Source: Streptomyces sp. DH37 (GTDB taxonomy: Bacteria > Actinomycetota > Actinomycetes > Streptomycetales > Streptomycetaceae). From it: a stretch of 64,000 nt of DNA. Below are positions 39,077 through 48,266 of this stretch, piece by piece. Position 1 is the stretch's first letter, and every line of letters starts with the position of its first letter. Below the pieces are notes generated by a model. It saw only the letters and a list, made by a program, of their open reading frames with translations. It was not told the origin of the DNA and searched no databases. The translations under genes and the position numbers were made by a program. The stretch is from NCBI RefSeq assembly GCF_029813835.1, contig NZ_JARVKV010000007.1, positions 104,270 through 168,269 on the forward strand. Reading direction: 5' to 3'.

Positions 39077-40147
39077 TCATCCCCCGGTCTGGTCCCGTCC
39101 GCCTCCGGTCCTCCGTGAGACGGACCCCCGCCCCTGGGGGGCGGAGGCGGTGGAGCCGCGGACGACGAGTTCGGGCAGGAAGACGAACTCGCTGTGCGGG
39201 GCGGGCGTACCGCCGATCTCCTCCAGCAGCGCCCGCACCGCGGCCTGCCCCATCGCGGTCACCGGCTGGCGGATGGTGGTCAGGGGCGGGTCGGTGAAGG
39301 CGATCAGCGGGGAGTCGTCGAAGCCGATGACCGAGACGTCGCCGGGCACGTCCAGCCCGCGCTGCCGGGCGGCCCGGATGGCGCCGAGCGCCATCATGTC
39401 GCTGGCGCAGACCACGGCGGTGCAGCCGCGGTCGATCAGGGAGCTCGCGGCGGCCTGGCCGCCCTCCAGGGTGTAGAGCGAGTGCCGGACCATCCCCTCG
39501 GCCTCGCTCCGCGAGAACCCGAGCTGCTCCTGGAGGCTGGCGGTGAAGCCCTCTATCTTGCGCTGGACGGGCACGAACCGGGCCGGTCCCAGGGCCAGCC
39601 CGACGCGCTCGTGGCCGAGCGAGGCGAGGTGGGTGACGGCCAGCCGCATCGCGGCGCGGTCGTCCGGGGAGACGAAGGGCGCCCGCACCTCGGGGGAGAA
39701 GCCGTTGATCATCACGAACGGCACGCCCTTGCCGCGCAGCTGCTCGTAGCGCTGCATGTCGGCGGTGGTGTCGGCGTGCAGTCCGGAGACGAAGATGATG
39801 CCCGCCACGCCCCGGTCCACGAGCATCTCGGTCAGCTCGTCCTCCGTCGAGCCGCCGGGGGTCTGGGTGGCGAGGACGGGCGTGTAGCCCTGACGGGTCA
39901 GCGCCTGCCCGATGACCTGGGCGAACGCCGGGAAGATCGGGTTCTCCAGCTCCGGCGTGATCAGCCCGACCAGCCCGGCGCTGCGCTGGCGCAGCCGCAC
40001 GGGCCGCTCGTACCCCAGCAGGTCCAGTGCGGCGAGGACGGACTCGCGGGTGGCCGGGGAAACGCCGGGCTTGCCGTTGAGGACGCGGCTGACCGTCGCT
40101 TCGCTGACCCCCGCCTGGGCTGCGATGTCAGCTAGCCGTGCGGTCAC
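39077..40147 (-). CDS. malR: LacI-family maltose regulator MalR
   Basis: The 356-residue protein starts at 40147 with the LacI helix-turn-helix RLADIAAQAGVSEATVSRVL and hinge LLGYERPVRLRQRSAG, followed by the periplasmic-binding-protein-like effector domain (about 60-335: VGLITPELENPIFPAFAQVI, IIFVSGLHADTTADMQRYE, CASDMMALGAIRAARQRGLD, IGFDDSPLIAFTDPPLTTIR). It closely matches Streptomyces MalR, which represses malEFG until maltodextrins are present. Its recognition helix is identical to that of the second LacI protein at 46837, so both may read the same operator. It is downstream of the second binding-protein gene but with a terminator in between. Confidence 0.88.
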   Translation of the reverse strand: MTARLADIAAQAGVSEATVSRVLNGKPGVSPATRESVLAALDLLGYERPVRLRQRSAGLVGLITPELENPIFPAFAQVIGQALTRQGYTPVLATQTPGGSTEDELTEMLVDRGVAGIIFVSGLHADTTADMQRYEQLRGKGVPFVMINGFSPEVRAPFVSPDDRAAMRLAVTHLASLGHERVGLALGPARFVPVQRKIEGFTASLQEQLGFSRSEAEGMVRHSLYTLEGGQAAASSLIDRGCTAVVCASDMMALGAIRAARQRGLDVPGDVSVIGFDDSPLIAFTDPPLTTIRQPVTAMGQAAVRALLEEIGGTPAPHSEFVFLPELVVRGSTASAPQGRGSVSRRTGGGRDQTGG

Positions 40148-40221
40148 AGCACTGGACTGTACCGGCCGTGTGTCTGACTGCCCACCGTACCCGGGAGTTT
40201 GCCCGAATCCACACGGTTTCG

Positions 40222-40261
40222 CCCCTGGTTCCGGGCCTCCGGCGAGGCCCGGGACCGGGGG
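40222..40261 (-). terminator. Terminator after second MalE-like gene
   Basis: An 18-bp stem including two G-U pairs (CCCCTGGTTCCGGGCCTC against 40244-40261) with a CGGC loop starts 6 bp past the stop of the binding-protein gene on the minus strand. Confidence 0.65.
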
Positions 40262-40267
40262 CGGGGC

Positions 40268-41614
40268 TCACTCCTCGACGCGGTAGCCGGGCAGCAGCCG
40301 GGCGCTCCACTCCTCGGCGGTCCGGGCCAGGCCGTCGCGCGGGGTCTCCTCGCCGCGCAGGATGGCCGTGTAGTGGGGCTGGAGGGCGACGAAGAGCTCC
40401 CCGCCCTCGGGGAGGGAGGGCCGGGCGACGGCCTTGGTCAGCGCCAGGTAGAAGGAGTCGCGGACCGGGTCCGACAGCACCTTCGCGGTGTAGGCGGCCG
40501 TGCGGGTCGGCAGCAGGCCCAGGGTGAGGGCGGTGCTCTCCTGCTGCTCCTTCTCCGTCATGTACCGGACGAACAGGTAGGAGGCGTCGAGGTTCTCCGA
40601 CTTCGCGGAGACCACCAGGTTGTGGCCGCCGGTGGGGGAGCCCGCGGTGCCGGTGGAGCCGGCCGGGACGGCGGCGATGCCCAGGTTGCCCCGGTCCTCG
40701 AACTCGGGGGAGGAGAGGATGTCGGCGGTCGCCCAGGGGCCGTTGATCATCATGGCCGCCTCGCCGCTCTTGAAGGCGTTCTGCATGGCGGCGTACGCGT
40801 CCTCCTCCGGCGGCTCGGGCGCGGCGCCGGAGGCGACCAGGTCGGCGGCGGTGGAGACACCCCGGACCGAGGCGGCGTTCGCGACGGTGATCGACCGGGA
40901 GCCGACGTCGACCAGGTCGCTCTCCTCGCCGTAGAGGAAGGGCAGGGAGAAGAAGGGGTCGGGGTTGAGGACGATCCCCTCGGCCCCCGTCTCCTCCTTG
41001 ATCTTCAGGGCGGTGTCCTTGAGGTCCTTCCAGGTGGACGGGGGGCGGCTGATCCCGGCCCGCTCGAAGATCCGCCGGTTGTAGAGCAGGGCGAGGGTGT
41101 CGGTCACCTGGGGGACGCCGTAGACGCCGCCGTCCTCCAGCGTCACGCTCGCGGTGGTGGTCGGCAGGAAGCCGGACATGTCGCCGTCCAGGGCGGCGGT
41201 GCCGGTGAGGTCGGCGAGGTGGCCGTCGGCGGCGAAGCCGGCCGTCCAGCCGACGTCCGCGCGCAGGACGTCGGGCACGTCCCGGCCGGACTCCACGGCG
41301 TCCAGGAACCTCTGCTGGGCCTGGTCGAAGGGGACGGTGACGTGCTCGACGTCGATGTCCGGGTACTCCTTCTCGAAGGCGGCGACCAGCTCGGCGAAGT
41401 GGGGGGCCTCGGCCTCGCCGGAGGTGTCCCACCAGGTGACGCTCCCGGAGACGCCGGCGGAGTCCTCCTCCGGGGAGCCGCCGAGGATGCCGCAGGCGGT
41501 GGCCGTCAGGGCCAGGGAGCAGGCGGCGGCCAGGGCCGCGGTCCGGCGGAACCGCGCGCTCCGTACGCCCCCGCCGGCCGAATCGGACGTCCCGGGCTGT
41601 ATGCAGCTTTCCAT
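40268..41614 (-). CDS. Second maltose-type extracellular solute-binding lipoprotein
   Basis: ATG 41614 behind GGAAGAG gives 448 residues. A lipoprotein signal ends at LTATAC (Cys about 41). The mature part has family 1 binding-protein features closely parallel to MalE: SGSVTWWDTSGEAEAPHFAE, VPFDQAQQRFLDAVESGRDV, PQVTDTLALLYNRRIFERAG, AMMINGPWATADILSS and LTLGLLPTRTAAYTAKVLSD. It is divergent from malE and shares its upstream region and operator motifs. It has no permease genes of its own and may deliver a different oligosaccharide to MalFG. It is more acidic and diverged than MalE, consistent with an old duplication. Confidence 0.88.
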   Translation of the reverse strand: MESCIQPGTSDSAGGGVRSARFRRTAALAAACSLALTATACGILGGSPEEDSAGVSGSVTWWDTSGEAEAPHFAELVAAFEKEYPDIDVEHVTVPFDQAQQRFLDAVESGRDVPDVLRADVGWTAGFAADGHLADLTGTAALDGDMSGFLPTTTASVTLEDGGVYGVPQVTDTLALLYNRRIFERAGISRPPSTWKDLKDTALKIKEETGAEGIVLNPDPFFSLPFLYGEESDLVDVGSRSITVANAASVRGVSTAADLVASGAAPEPPEEDAYAAMQNAFKSGEAAMMINGPWATADILSSPEFEDRGNLGIAAVPAGSTGTAGSPTGGHNLVVSAKSENLDASYLFVRYMTEKEQQESTALTLGLLPTRTAAYTAKVLSDPVRDSFYLALTKAVARPSLPEGGELFVALQPHYTAILRGEETPRDGLARTAEEWSARLLPGYRVEE

Positions 41615-41680
41615 CGTGCTCTTCCCGTCTGGCCTCAACCGGAGGATCCCCTGTGGAACGGGGAGGAAGGTAGCAGGGAT

Positions 41681-41716
41681 GCAACTTCTTGCGGAAGCCG
41701 TTGCAGACTCGTTTGC
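41681..41716. promoter_or_regulatory. Spaced TTGC operator motif (proposed MalR site) upstream of malE
   Basis: GCAA at 41681, then TTGC at 41689, 41701 and 41713, give GCAA-N4-TTGC-N8-TTGC-N8-TTGC: direct repeats with a 12-bp step. More TTGC copies occur at 41723 and 41747. The same GCAA-N4-TTGC-N8-TTGC layout precedes the alpha-amylase gene (48267-48290). The element sits between the divergent binding-protein genes, so it could control both. Confidence 0.65.
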
Positions 41717-41853
41717 AGAAAGTTGCCGCAAGGTCTTTCTAAAACATTGCGCCGCTGTTACGTTCCTCGTCAGCCCGGCGCCGCGACAGCGCGGCCCGCG
41801 CGGAGTACGCCCGTGCCCCCGCGAGACGGGCAACGGATCATGGAGGAGTTCAC

Positions 41854-43134
41854 ATGCGGCGTGGCATAGGGACCACCGCACTGGTCGCGGCCATCGCGCT
41901 CGCGGCCACCGCCTGCGGAGGCAGCGACAGCGGCGACGGCGAGAAGAAGAACGCCGGGGGCGAGCTGTCGGGCACCGTCGAGTTCTGGGACACGTCGGGC
42001 GACGCCGAGAAGGCCTTCTTCAAGAAGGTCGCCGAGGAGTTCGAGAAGAAGCACCCCAAGGTCGACGTCAAGTACGTCAACGTCCCCTTCGGCGAGGCCA
42101 GCAACAAGTTCAAGAACGCCGCGGGCGGCGGTTCCGGGGCCCCCGACGTGATGCGCACCGAGGTCGCCTGGGTCGCGGACTTCGCCAACCTCGGCTACCT
42201 GGCCCCGCTGGACGACACCGCGGCCGTCGACAACAAGGACGACTACCTGCCGCAGGCCTGGGGCAGCACCCAGTTCGACGGCAAGACCTACGCCGTGCCG
42301 CAGGTCATCGACACCCTCGCCCTCTTCTACAACAAGGACCTGCTGAAGAAGGCCGGCGTCGAGGTCCCGCAGTCCGTCGAGGACATCAAGAACTCCACCG
42401 CCAAGTTCGAGAAGAACGACGTCACCCCGTTCTACCTGCGCGGCGACGACCCGTACTGGTTCCTGCCCTTCCTCTACGGCGAGGGCGGCGACATGCTCGA
42501 CGCCGAGGCGAAGAAGATCACCATCGACGACGAGCCCGGTGCGAAGGCGTTCGCGGTGATGAAGGACCTGGTGGACTCCAAGGCCGCGGTCACCGACACG
42601 ACCAACGGCTGGGAGAACATGCAGAAGTCCTTCAAGGACGGCAAGGTCGCGATGATGATCAACGGCCCCTGGGCCATCGAGGACACCCTCGCGGGCAAGC
42701 AGTTCGAGGGCAAGGAGGACAACCTCGGCGTCGCCGCCGTCCCGGCCGGCAGCGCCGGCCAGGGCGCCCCGCAGGGCGGTCACAACTACTCCGTCTACGC
42801 CGGCTCCGACAACCTCGACGCCTCCTACGAGTTCGTCAAGTACATGAGCTCCGCCGAGGTCCAGAAGCGCACCACCGAGGAGCTGAGCCTCCTGCCGACC
42901 CGCACCTCGGTGTACGAGGAGCAGGTCGTCAAGGACAACCAGATGGTCCAGTTCTTCAAGCCCGCCGTGGACAAGGCCGTCGAGCGCCCCTGGATCGCCG
43001 AGGGCAACTCCCTCTTCGAGCCGCTCCGCGTCCAGGTGGCCGACGTGCTGACCGGCAAGACCAAGCCGGACGCCGCCGCGAAGAGGTCCGGCGAGGAGTA
43101 CGCCAAGCTCCTCAAGGACGGGGACTGGAAGTAA
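41854..43134 (+). CDS. malE: Maltose/maltodextrin-binding lipoprotein MalE
   Basis: ATG 41854 follows GGAGGAG and gives 426 residues. The lipoprotein signal ends AIALAATAC (Cys about 22). Characteristic motifs are LSGTVEFWDTSGDAEKAFFK, VNVPFGEASNKFKNAAGGGS, PQVIDTLALFYNKDLLKKAG, MMINGPWAIEDTLAG, GGHNYSVYAGSDNLDASYEF and LSLLPTRTSVYEEQV. The protein binds maltodextrins outside the membrane and passes them to MalFG. In Streptomyces the shared ATPase MsiK, encoded elsewhere, powers the transporter; no ATPase gene is in this operon. Codon use is more Lys-rich than in neighbours, as usual for secreted binding proteins. Confidence 0.95.
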   Translation: MRRGIGTTALVAAIALAATACGGSDSGDGEKKNAGGELSGTVEFWDTSGDAEKAFFKKVAEEFEKKHPKVDVKYVNVPFGEASNKFKNAAGGGSGAPDVMRTEVAWVADFANLGYLAPLDDTAAVDNKDDYLPQAWGSTQFDGKTYAVPQVIDTLALFYNKDLLKKAGVEVPQSVEDIKNSTAKFEKNDVTPFYLRGDDPYWFLPFLYGEGGDMLDAEAKKITIDDEPGAKAFAVMKDLVDSKAAVTDTTNGWENMQKSFKDGKVAMMINGPWAIEDTLAGKQFEGKEDNLGVAAVPAGSAGQGAPQGGHNYSVYAGSDNLDASYEFVKYMSSAEVQKRTTEELSLLPTRTSVYEEQVVKDNQMVQFFKPAVDKAVERPWIAEGNSLFEPLRVQVADVLTGKTKPDAAAKRSGEEYAKLLKDGDWK

Positions 43135-43172
43135 GGCCCCAGGGAGACTCAGGGAGAGGCTGACCGACGACC

Positions 43173-44195
43173 ATGGCTGTCGAGACCAGCCAGTCGGTGG
43201 CACCGGCCGCGGGCGGCGATGACGCCCGCGGCCGCGGCCGCGGCACTGGCAAGAAGTCCGGAGAGGCCCCCGGACCGCTGCGTCGTGCGCTGGCAACGCA
43301 CTGGTACGCGTGGGCCATGGTGGCCCCCGTGGTGATCGTCATCGGGGTGATCATCGGCTATCCGCTGGTCCGGGGCATCTGGCTGTCCCTGACGGACGCG
43401 GACGAGGCCAACGTCGCCCGCACCATCGGCGTCAACGAGATCGAGGCCACCTACGAGTTCATCGGTCTCGACAACTACAAGGCCATCCTCACCGACAGCG
43501 TCTTCTGGGACCGGCTCGGCTGGACGGTGCTGTGGACGGTGGGCTGCGTCAGCGTCACCTTCCTGCTCGGCCTGGTGCTGGCCTCCATGCTCAACCGGAA
43601 GCTGCGCGGCCGGGCCCTGTACCGCATCGCCATCATCCTGCCCTGGGGCATCCCCGCCTTCGTCTCCGTCTTCGCCTGGCAGATGCTGTTCAACGAGAAG
43701 AACGGCATCCTCAACAGGATCCTGGAGGGCGGGGGCATCGACGGCGTCCCCTGGCTGGGCGACCCGACCTGGGCCAAGATCTCCGTCATCGCGGTGAACG
43801 TCTGGCTGGGCGTGCCCTTCATGCTCGTCGCCCTGCTGGGCGCCCTCCAGGCCATCCCCTCCGAGCTGCTGGAGGCCGCCGAGGTGGACGGCGCCAGCGC
43901 CTGGCAGCGCTTCCGCAACGTCACCCTGCCGGGCATCCGCTCGGTCAGCAGCACGGTGGTCCTGCTGAGCACCATCTGGACGTTCAACATGTTCCCGGTG
44001 ATCTACCTGCTCACCCGCGGCGGCCCGGGCGACTCCACCGAGATCCTGGTGACCTACGCCTACCGGCTGTCCTTCCTCAACAGCCCGCGCGACTTCGCCG
44101 CCTCCGCGGCCTGGGGCGTGCTGATCCTGCTGCTCCTGATGCTCTTCGCGGTGTTCTACCGCCGTTCGCTCCGCAAGCAGGGAGAGGTGTGGTGA
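43173..44195 (+). CDS. malF: Maltose ABC transporter permease MalF
   Basis: The 340-residue permease begins at ATG 43173, 38 bp after malE. A Gly/Arg-rich N terminus leads to helix 1 (HWYAWAMVAPVVIVIGVIIG), and six helices are predicted. The EAA loop that contacts the ATPase is ELLEAAEVDGASAWQRFRNV followed by LPGIRS, and FMLVALLGALQAIPSE precedes it. It forms the channel with MalG. The stop at 44193-44195 overlaps the malG start. Confidence 0.94.
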   Translation: MAVETSQSVAPAAGGDDARGRGRGTGKKSGEAPGPLRRALATHWYAWAMVAPVVIVIGVIIGYPLVRGIWLSLTDADEANVARTIGVNEIEATYEFIGLDNYKAILTDSVFWDRLGWTVLWTVGCVSVTFLLGLVLASMLNRKLRGRALYRIAIILPWGIPAFVSVFAWQMLFNEKNGILNRILEGGGIDGVPWLGDPTWAKISVIAVNVWLGVPFMLVALLGALQAIPSELLEAAEVDGASAWQRFRNVTLPGIRSVSSTVVLLSTIWTFNMFPVIYLLTRGGPGDSTEILVTYAYRLSFLNSPRDFAASAAWGVLILLLLMLFAVFYRRSLRKQGEVW

Positions 44196-45127
44196 CGACG
44201 ATGAAGACCGCACAGACCACCACCGGAACCACGACACCCGACCCCACCACCACCGCGCCCGTGCCGCCGGCCGGCGGCGGGCGCCCCGGGCGCGTCCGCG
44301 GACGCGGCGAACGCGGGCCGCTGGCCTCCGTCGCCCTCCACGCGGGACTGCTGGCGGCCGCCGTGGCCGCGGTCTTCCCGCCGTTCTGGCTGCTGGTGAC
44401 CTCCTTCAAGCCCAAGACGGACACCTTCACCACCTCGCTGGTGGAGAACTTCACGCTCGAGAACTACACCCACGTCCTGGGCGAGACCTACTTCCTGACC
44501 TGGTTCTGGAACTCGGTGGTGGTCGTGCTGGCGACCACGCTGCTCGGCGTGTTCATCTCCGCGACCACCGGATACGCCGTCAGCCGCTTCCGCTTCCCCG
44601 GCATGCGGCCGCTGATGTGGACCCTGCTGATCACGCAGATGTTCCCGATGGCGATCCTGATCGTGCCGCTGTACAACCTCATGGCGCAGCTCGGCCTCCT
44701 CAACCAGCCCGTCGGCCTGATCATCACCTACCTCACCATCGCGGTGCCGTTCTGCGCCTGGATGATGAAGGGCTTCTTCGACACCATCCCGGTCTCCATC
44801 GACGAGTCCGGGCGCGTGGACGGGCTCAACCCCTTCGGCACCTTCTGGCGGCTGATCCTGCCGCTGGCCAAGCCCGGCCTGGCCGTCACCGGCTTCTACA
44901 GCTTCGTGACGGCCTGGGCCGAGGTCGCCTACGCGTCGGCCTTCATGACCGGCGAGGAGAACCTCACCCTCGCCGGCGGTCTGCAGACCTTCGTCAACCA
45001 GTACGCCGGCGACTGGGGCTCCATGACCGCCGCCGCGGTGATCATCGCCGTACCGGCCGCGATCGTCTTCGGCATCGCCCAGCGGCACCTCGTCGCGGGC
45101 CTGACCTCCGGCGCCGTCAAGTCCTGA
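44192..45127 (+). CDS. malG: Maltose ABC transporter permease MalG
   Basis: GTG 44192 overlaps the malF stop as GTGA, with GGAGAGG just upstream; GTG 44189 and ATG 44201 are alternatives. The 311 residues begin with a Thr/Pro/Gly-rich stretch and then six helices (VALHAGLLAAAVAAVFPPFW first). The EAA-type loop is IDESGRVDGLNPFGTFWRL followed by ILPLAKPG. LLITQMFPMAILIVPLYNLM is typical of MalG. Partner of MalF in maltodextrin import. Confidence 0.94.
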   Translation: MTTMKTAQTTTGTTTPDPTTTAPVPPAGGGRPGRVRGRGERGPLASVALHAGLLAAAVAAVFPPFWLLVTSFKPKTDTFTTSLVENFTLENYTHVLGETYFLTWFWNSVVVVLATTLLGVFISATTGYAVSRFRFPGMRPLMWTLLITQMFPMAILIVPLYNLMAQLGLLNQPVGLIITYLTIAVPFCAWMMKGFFDTIPVSIDESGRVDGLNPFGTFWRLILPLAKPGLAVTGFYSFVTAWAEVAYASAFMTGEENLTLAGGLQTFVNQYAGDWGSMTAAAVIIAVPAAIVFGIAQRHLVAGLTSGAVKS

Positions 45128-45184
45128 CCGCCGGCCCATCCGTCCGGCACCTCGCGTCCCCCCACTCACGACACCAGGGATGAC

Positions 45185-46840
45185 ATGACCCAGCACTCAT
45201 CAGCCCCCGCCACCGGTACGGCCCCGGCCATCCGTACGGACGCCTCGGGCGAGCCGACCGGCTGGTGGCGCGACGCGGTGATCTACCAGGTCTACCCCCG
45301 TTCCTTCGCCGACGGAAACGGTGACGGCATGGGCGATCTGGCGGGCGTCCGCGCGCGGCTGCCGTACCTGGCCGACCTGGGCGTCGACGCCGTCTGGCTC
45401 AGCCCCTTCTACGCCTCCCCGCAGGCCGACGCCGGGTACGACGTCGCCGACTACCGCGCCATCGACCCGATGTTCGGCGATCTGCACGACGCCGACGCGC
45501 TGATCCGCGACGCCCACGACCTGGGCCTGCGCATCATCGTGGACCTGGTGCCCAACCACTCCTCCGACCAGCACGAGTGGTTCCAGCGCGCCCTGCGGGA
45601 GGGCCCCGGTTCGCCGCTGCGCGACCGCTACCACTTCCGCCCCGGCCGCGGCCCGGCGGGGGAGGAGCCCCCGAACGACTGGGAGTCCATCTTCGGCGGC
45701 CCGGCCTGGACCCGCACCGAGAACCCCGACGGCACCCCGGGGGAGTGGTACCTGCACCTGTTCGCCCCCGAGCAGCCCGACTTCAACTGGGAGAACGAGG
45801 CCGTGCGGGACGAGTTCCGCTCGGTGCTGCGCTTCTGGCTGGACATGGGCGTGGACGGCTTCCGCATCGACGTCGCCCACGGACTGGTCAAGGCCGCGGG
45901 GCTGCCCGACATGGGCCGGGCCGGACAGCTGAAGCTGCTCGGCAACCAGGTGCTGCCCTTCTTCGACCAGGACGGCGTCCACGAGATCTACCGCTCCTGG
46001 CGGCGCATCCTCGACGAGTACCCCGGCGAGCGCATCGGCGTCGCCGAGGCCTGGACGCCCAGCCCCGAGCGCACCGCGCTCTACCTGCGCGCCGACGAGC
46101 TGCACCAGGCGTTCAACTTCCACTACCTGAACACCGCGTGGAACGCCGAGGCGCTGCGGGCGGTCATCGACGAGTCGCTGGACTCCATGCGCCCGGTCGG
46201 CGCACCCACCACCTGGGTGCTGTCCAACCACGACGTGGTGCGCCACCGCACCCGGCTCGGCGGCGGTCTGGCCCGCGCCCGCGCGGCCTCGCTGCTGATG
46301 CTGGCGCTGCCCGGCTCGGCCTACGTCTACCAGGGCGAGGAGCTGGGCCTGCCGGAGGTCACCGACCTGCCCGACGAGGTGCGCCAGGACCCGTCCTTCT
46401 TCAAGGACAACGGCCAGGACGGGCTGCGCGACGGCTGCCGCGTGCCCATCCCGTGGGCGCCCGAGGGCCCCAGCTACGGCTTCGGCTCCGGCGGGAGCTG
46501 GCTGCCCCAGCCGGAGCAGTGGGCCGAGCTGTCGGTCGAGGAGCAGACCGGCGACCCCACCTCCACGCTGGAGCTGTACCGCAGCGCGCTCGCCGTGCGC
46601 CGCGAGCACCCGGCGCTGGGCGCGGGCGAGAGCGTGGAGTGGCTGGAGGACTTCCCCGCCGGCGTGCTCGCCTTCCGGCGCCGCGCGGCCGACGGCTCCG
46701 GCCGCGACGTCGTCTGCACGGCCAACACCACCGACCGGCCGGTGGAGCTGTCCGCCGCGCCCGGCCGGGTGCTGCTGGCCAGCGGCGAGTACGACGGGGG
46801 CGCGATCCCGGCCGACACCACCGTCTGGTGGGCGGTATGA
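45185..46840 (+). CDS. aglA: GH13 alpha-glucosidase (AglA type), cytoplasmic
   Basis: ATG 45185 with AGGGA upstream gives 551 residues and no signal peptide. GH13 regions in order: WRDAVIYQVYPRSFADGNGD, region I DLVPNHSSD, region II GFRIDVAHG with nucleophile Asp, region III IGVAEAWTP with acid/base Glu, and region IV VLSNHDVVRH with the transition-state Asp. The order and the DAVWLSPFYASPQADAGYDV loop are typical of oligo-1,6-/alpha-1,4-glucosidases. It would hydrolyse imported maltodextrins to glucose. It lies 57 bp after malG in the same operon; its stop overlaps the next LacI start. Confidence 0.93.
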   Translation: MTQHSSAPATGTAPAIRTDASGEPTGWWRDAVIYQVYPRSFADGNGDGMGDLAGVRARLPYLADLGVDAVWLSPFYASPQADAGYDVADYRAIDPMFGDLHDADALIRDAHDLGLRIIVDLVPNHSSDQHEWFQRALREGPGSPLRDRYHFRPGRGPAGEEPPNDWESIFGGPAWTRTENPDGTPGEWYLHLFAPEQPDFNWENEAVRDEFRSVLRFWLDMGVDGFRIDVAHGLVKAAGLPDMGRAGQLKLLGNQVLPFFDQDGVHEIYRSWRRILDEYPGERIGVAEAWTPSPERTALYLRADELHQAFNFHYLNTAWNAEALRAVIDESLDSMRPVGAPTTWVLSNHDVVRHRTRLGGGLARARAASLLMLALPGSAYVYQGEELGLPEVTDLPDEVRQDPSFFKDNGQDGLRDGCRVPIPWAPEGPSYGFGSGGSWLPQPEQWAELSVEEQTGDPTSTLELYRSALAVRREHPALGAGESVEWLEDFPAGVLAFRRRAADGSGRDVVCTANTTDRPVELSAAPGRVLLASGEYDGGAIPADTTVWWAV

Positions 46841-47922
46841 CCGAGGCCAGTACGGTTCCCGCGCCGGTCCCCCCGCAGGGGGGCCCGGTCGCGGGGACCG
46901 TGCCGGGCACCGCCCGCCTCGCCGACATCGCCGCCCAGGCCTCGGTCAGCGAGGCCACCGTCAGCCGCGTGCTCAACGGCAAGGCGGGCGTGGCGGCCGG
47001 CACCCGGCAGAAGGTGCTGGCCGCCCTGGACGTGCTGGGCTACGAGCGGCCCGTACGGCTGCGGCAGCGCAGCGCCGGGCTGATCGGGCTGGTCATCCCG
47101 GAGCTGACCAACCCGATCTTCCCGGCGTTCGCCCAGGTCATCGAGCAGGTCCTGGCCGGGCACGGCTACACCCCGGTGCTGTGCACCCAGATGCCCGGCG
47201 GCGCCACCGAGGACGAGCTGGTCGAGCAGCTCGTCGAGCGCGGCGTCAACGGCATCGTCTTCCTCTCCGGGCTGCACGCCGACACCACCGCCGACCCCGG
47301 CCGCTATGTGCGGCTGGCCGGGCGCGGCGTGCCGTTCGTCCTCATCAACGGCTTCAACGAGCACGTCAGCGCCCCCTTCGTCTCGCCCGACGACCGGGCC
47401 GCGGCCCGGATGGCGGTACGCCATCTCACCGACCTGGGGCACGACCCGCGGCACATCGGCCTGGCGGTCGGCCCGGTCCGGTACGTGCCCGTGCGGCGCA
47501 AGGCCGAGGGCTTCACCGAGGCCCTGGCCGAGCGCGGGGTGCCGGAGCGGGAGGTCCGCCGCCTGGTCCAGCACACCCTGTTCACTCTGGAGGGCGGCCA
47601 CGCCGCGGCCGGCGCGCTGATCGACGCGGGCTGCACGGGCGTGGTGTGCGGCAGCGACATGATGGCGCTCGGCGTGGTGCGGGCGGCCCGGCAGCGCGGG
47701 CTGGACGTGCCCCGCGACCTGTCGGTGGTCGGCTTCGACGACTCCGAGCTGATCGCCTTCACCGACCCGCCGCTGACGACCGTGCGCCAGCCGGTCAAGG
47801 CCATGGCGAGCGCCGCGGTGAACGCGCTGCTGGAGGAGATAGGCGGGAACCCCGTGCAGCACGCGGAGTTCGTCTTCCAGCCCGAGCTGGTGGTGCGCGG
47901 CTCGACGGCCCCGCCGTCGTAG
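46837..47922 (+). CDS. Second LacI-family regulator, MalR paralogue
   Basis: ATG 46837 overlaps the alpha-glucosidase stop (ATGA) and gives 361 residues. A 30-residue Pro/Gly-rich N terminus precedes ARLADIAAQASVSEATVSRV, so the recognition helix is identical to that of MalR at 39077. The hinge (LGYERPVRLRQRSAGLIGLV) and effector domain (FLSGLHADTTADPGRYVRLA, CGSDMMALGVVRAARQRGLD) are also very close. As last gene of the mal operon it would be induced with it and could damp or replace MalR. Its effector may differ, as many pocket residues change. Confidence 0.9.
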   Translation: MTEASTVPAPVPPQGGPVAGTVPGTARLADIAAQASVSEATVSRVLNGKAGVAAGTRQKVLAALDVLGYERPVRLRQRSAGLIGLVIPELTNPIFPAFAQVIEQVLAGHGYTPVLCTQMPGGATEDELVEQLVERGVNGIVFLSGLHADTTADPGRYVRLAGRGVPFVLINGFNEHVSAPFVSPDDRAAARMAVRHLTDLGHDPRHIGLAVGPVRYVPVRRKAEGFTEALAERGVPEREVRRLVQHTLFTLEGGHAAAGALIDAGCTGVVCGSDMMALGVVRAARQRGLDVPRDLSVVGFDDSELIAFTDPPLTTVRQPVKAMASAAVNALLEEIGGNPVQHAEFVFQPELVVRGSTAPPS

Positions 47923-47975
47923 GGCCGCCCCCCTCCGCCGGCCGGCCGCGGACGGCGGCCGGTACGGCCGGCGGA

Positions 47976-48015
47976 CGCCCGGAGGCGCGCGACCTGACAG
48001 CCCCGCCTCCGGGCG
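47976..48015 (+). terminator. Candidate terminator after mal operon
   Basis: CGCCCGGAGGC (47976-47986) and its exact complement (48005-48015) around an 18-base loop, 53 bp past the LacI stop. The gap 47923-48266 shows no gene; it is very GC-rich and contains further short inverted repeats. Confidence 0.5.
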
Positions 48016-48266
48016 CCCGCCGGCGCCGACGGGCGGCCCGTACCCGCCGGGCGGGCACGGACGTGCGGCGGCCGTGCCGCGTACGGAACCCCTGACGGCC
48101 GGCGGCCGGTCGGGCCGCCGGGCCGGTGCGCCCGTGACGTGGTGGGGACGGCACGGGACGCCCGCGCGCGTGCGCGAGGCCCCGGCCCGGCCGGCCGGGC
48201 GCGTGGGGTCCATGTGCCTGGTCCCCCGGCCGACCGGACCGGGAGTGTGGCTGAACGTAGCACCGT

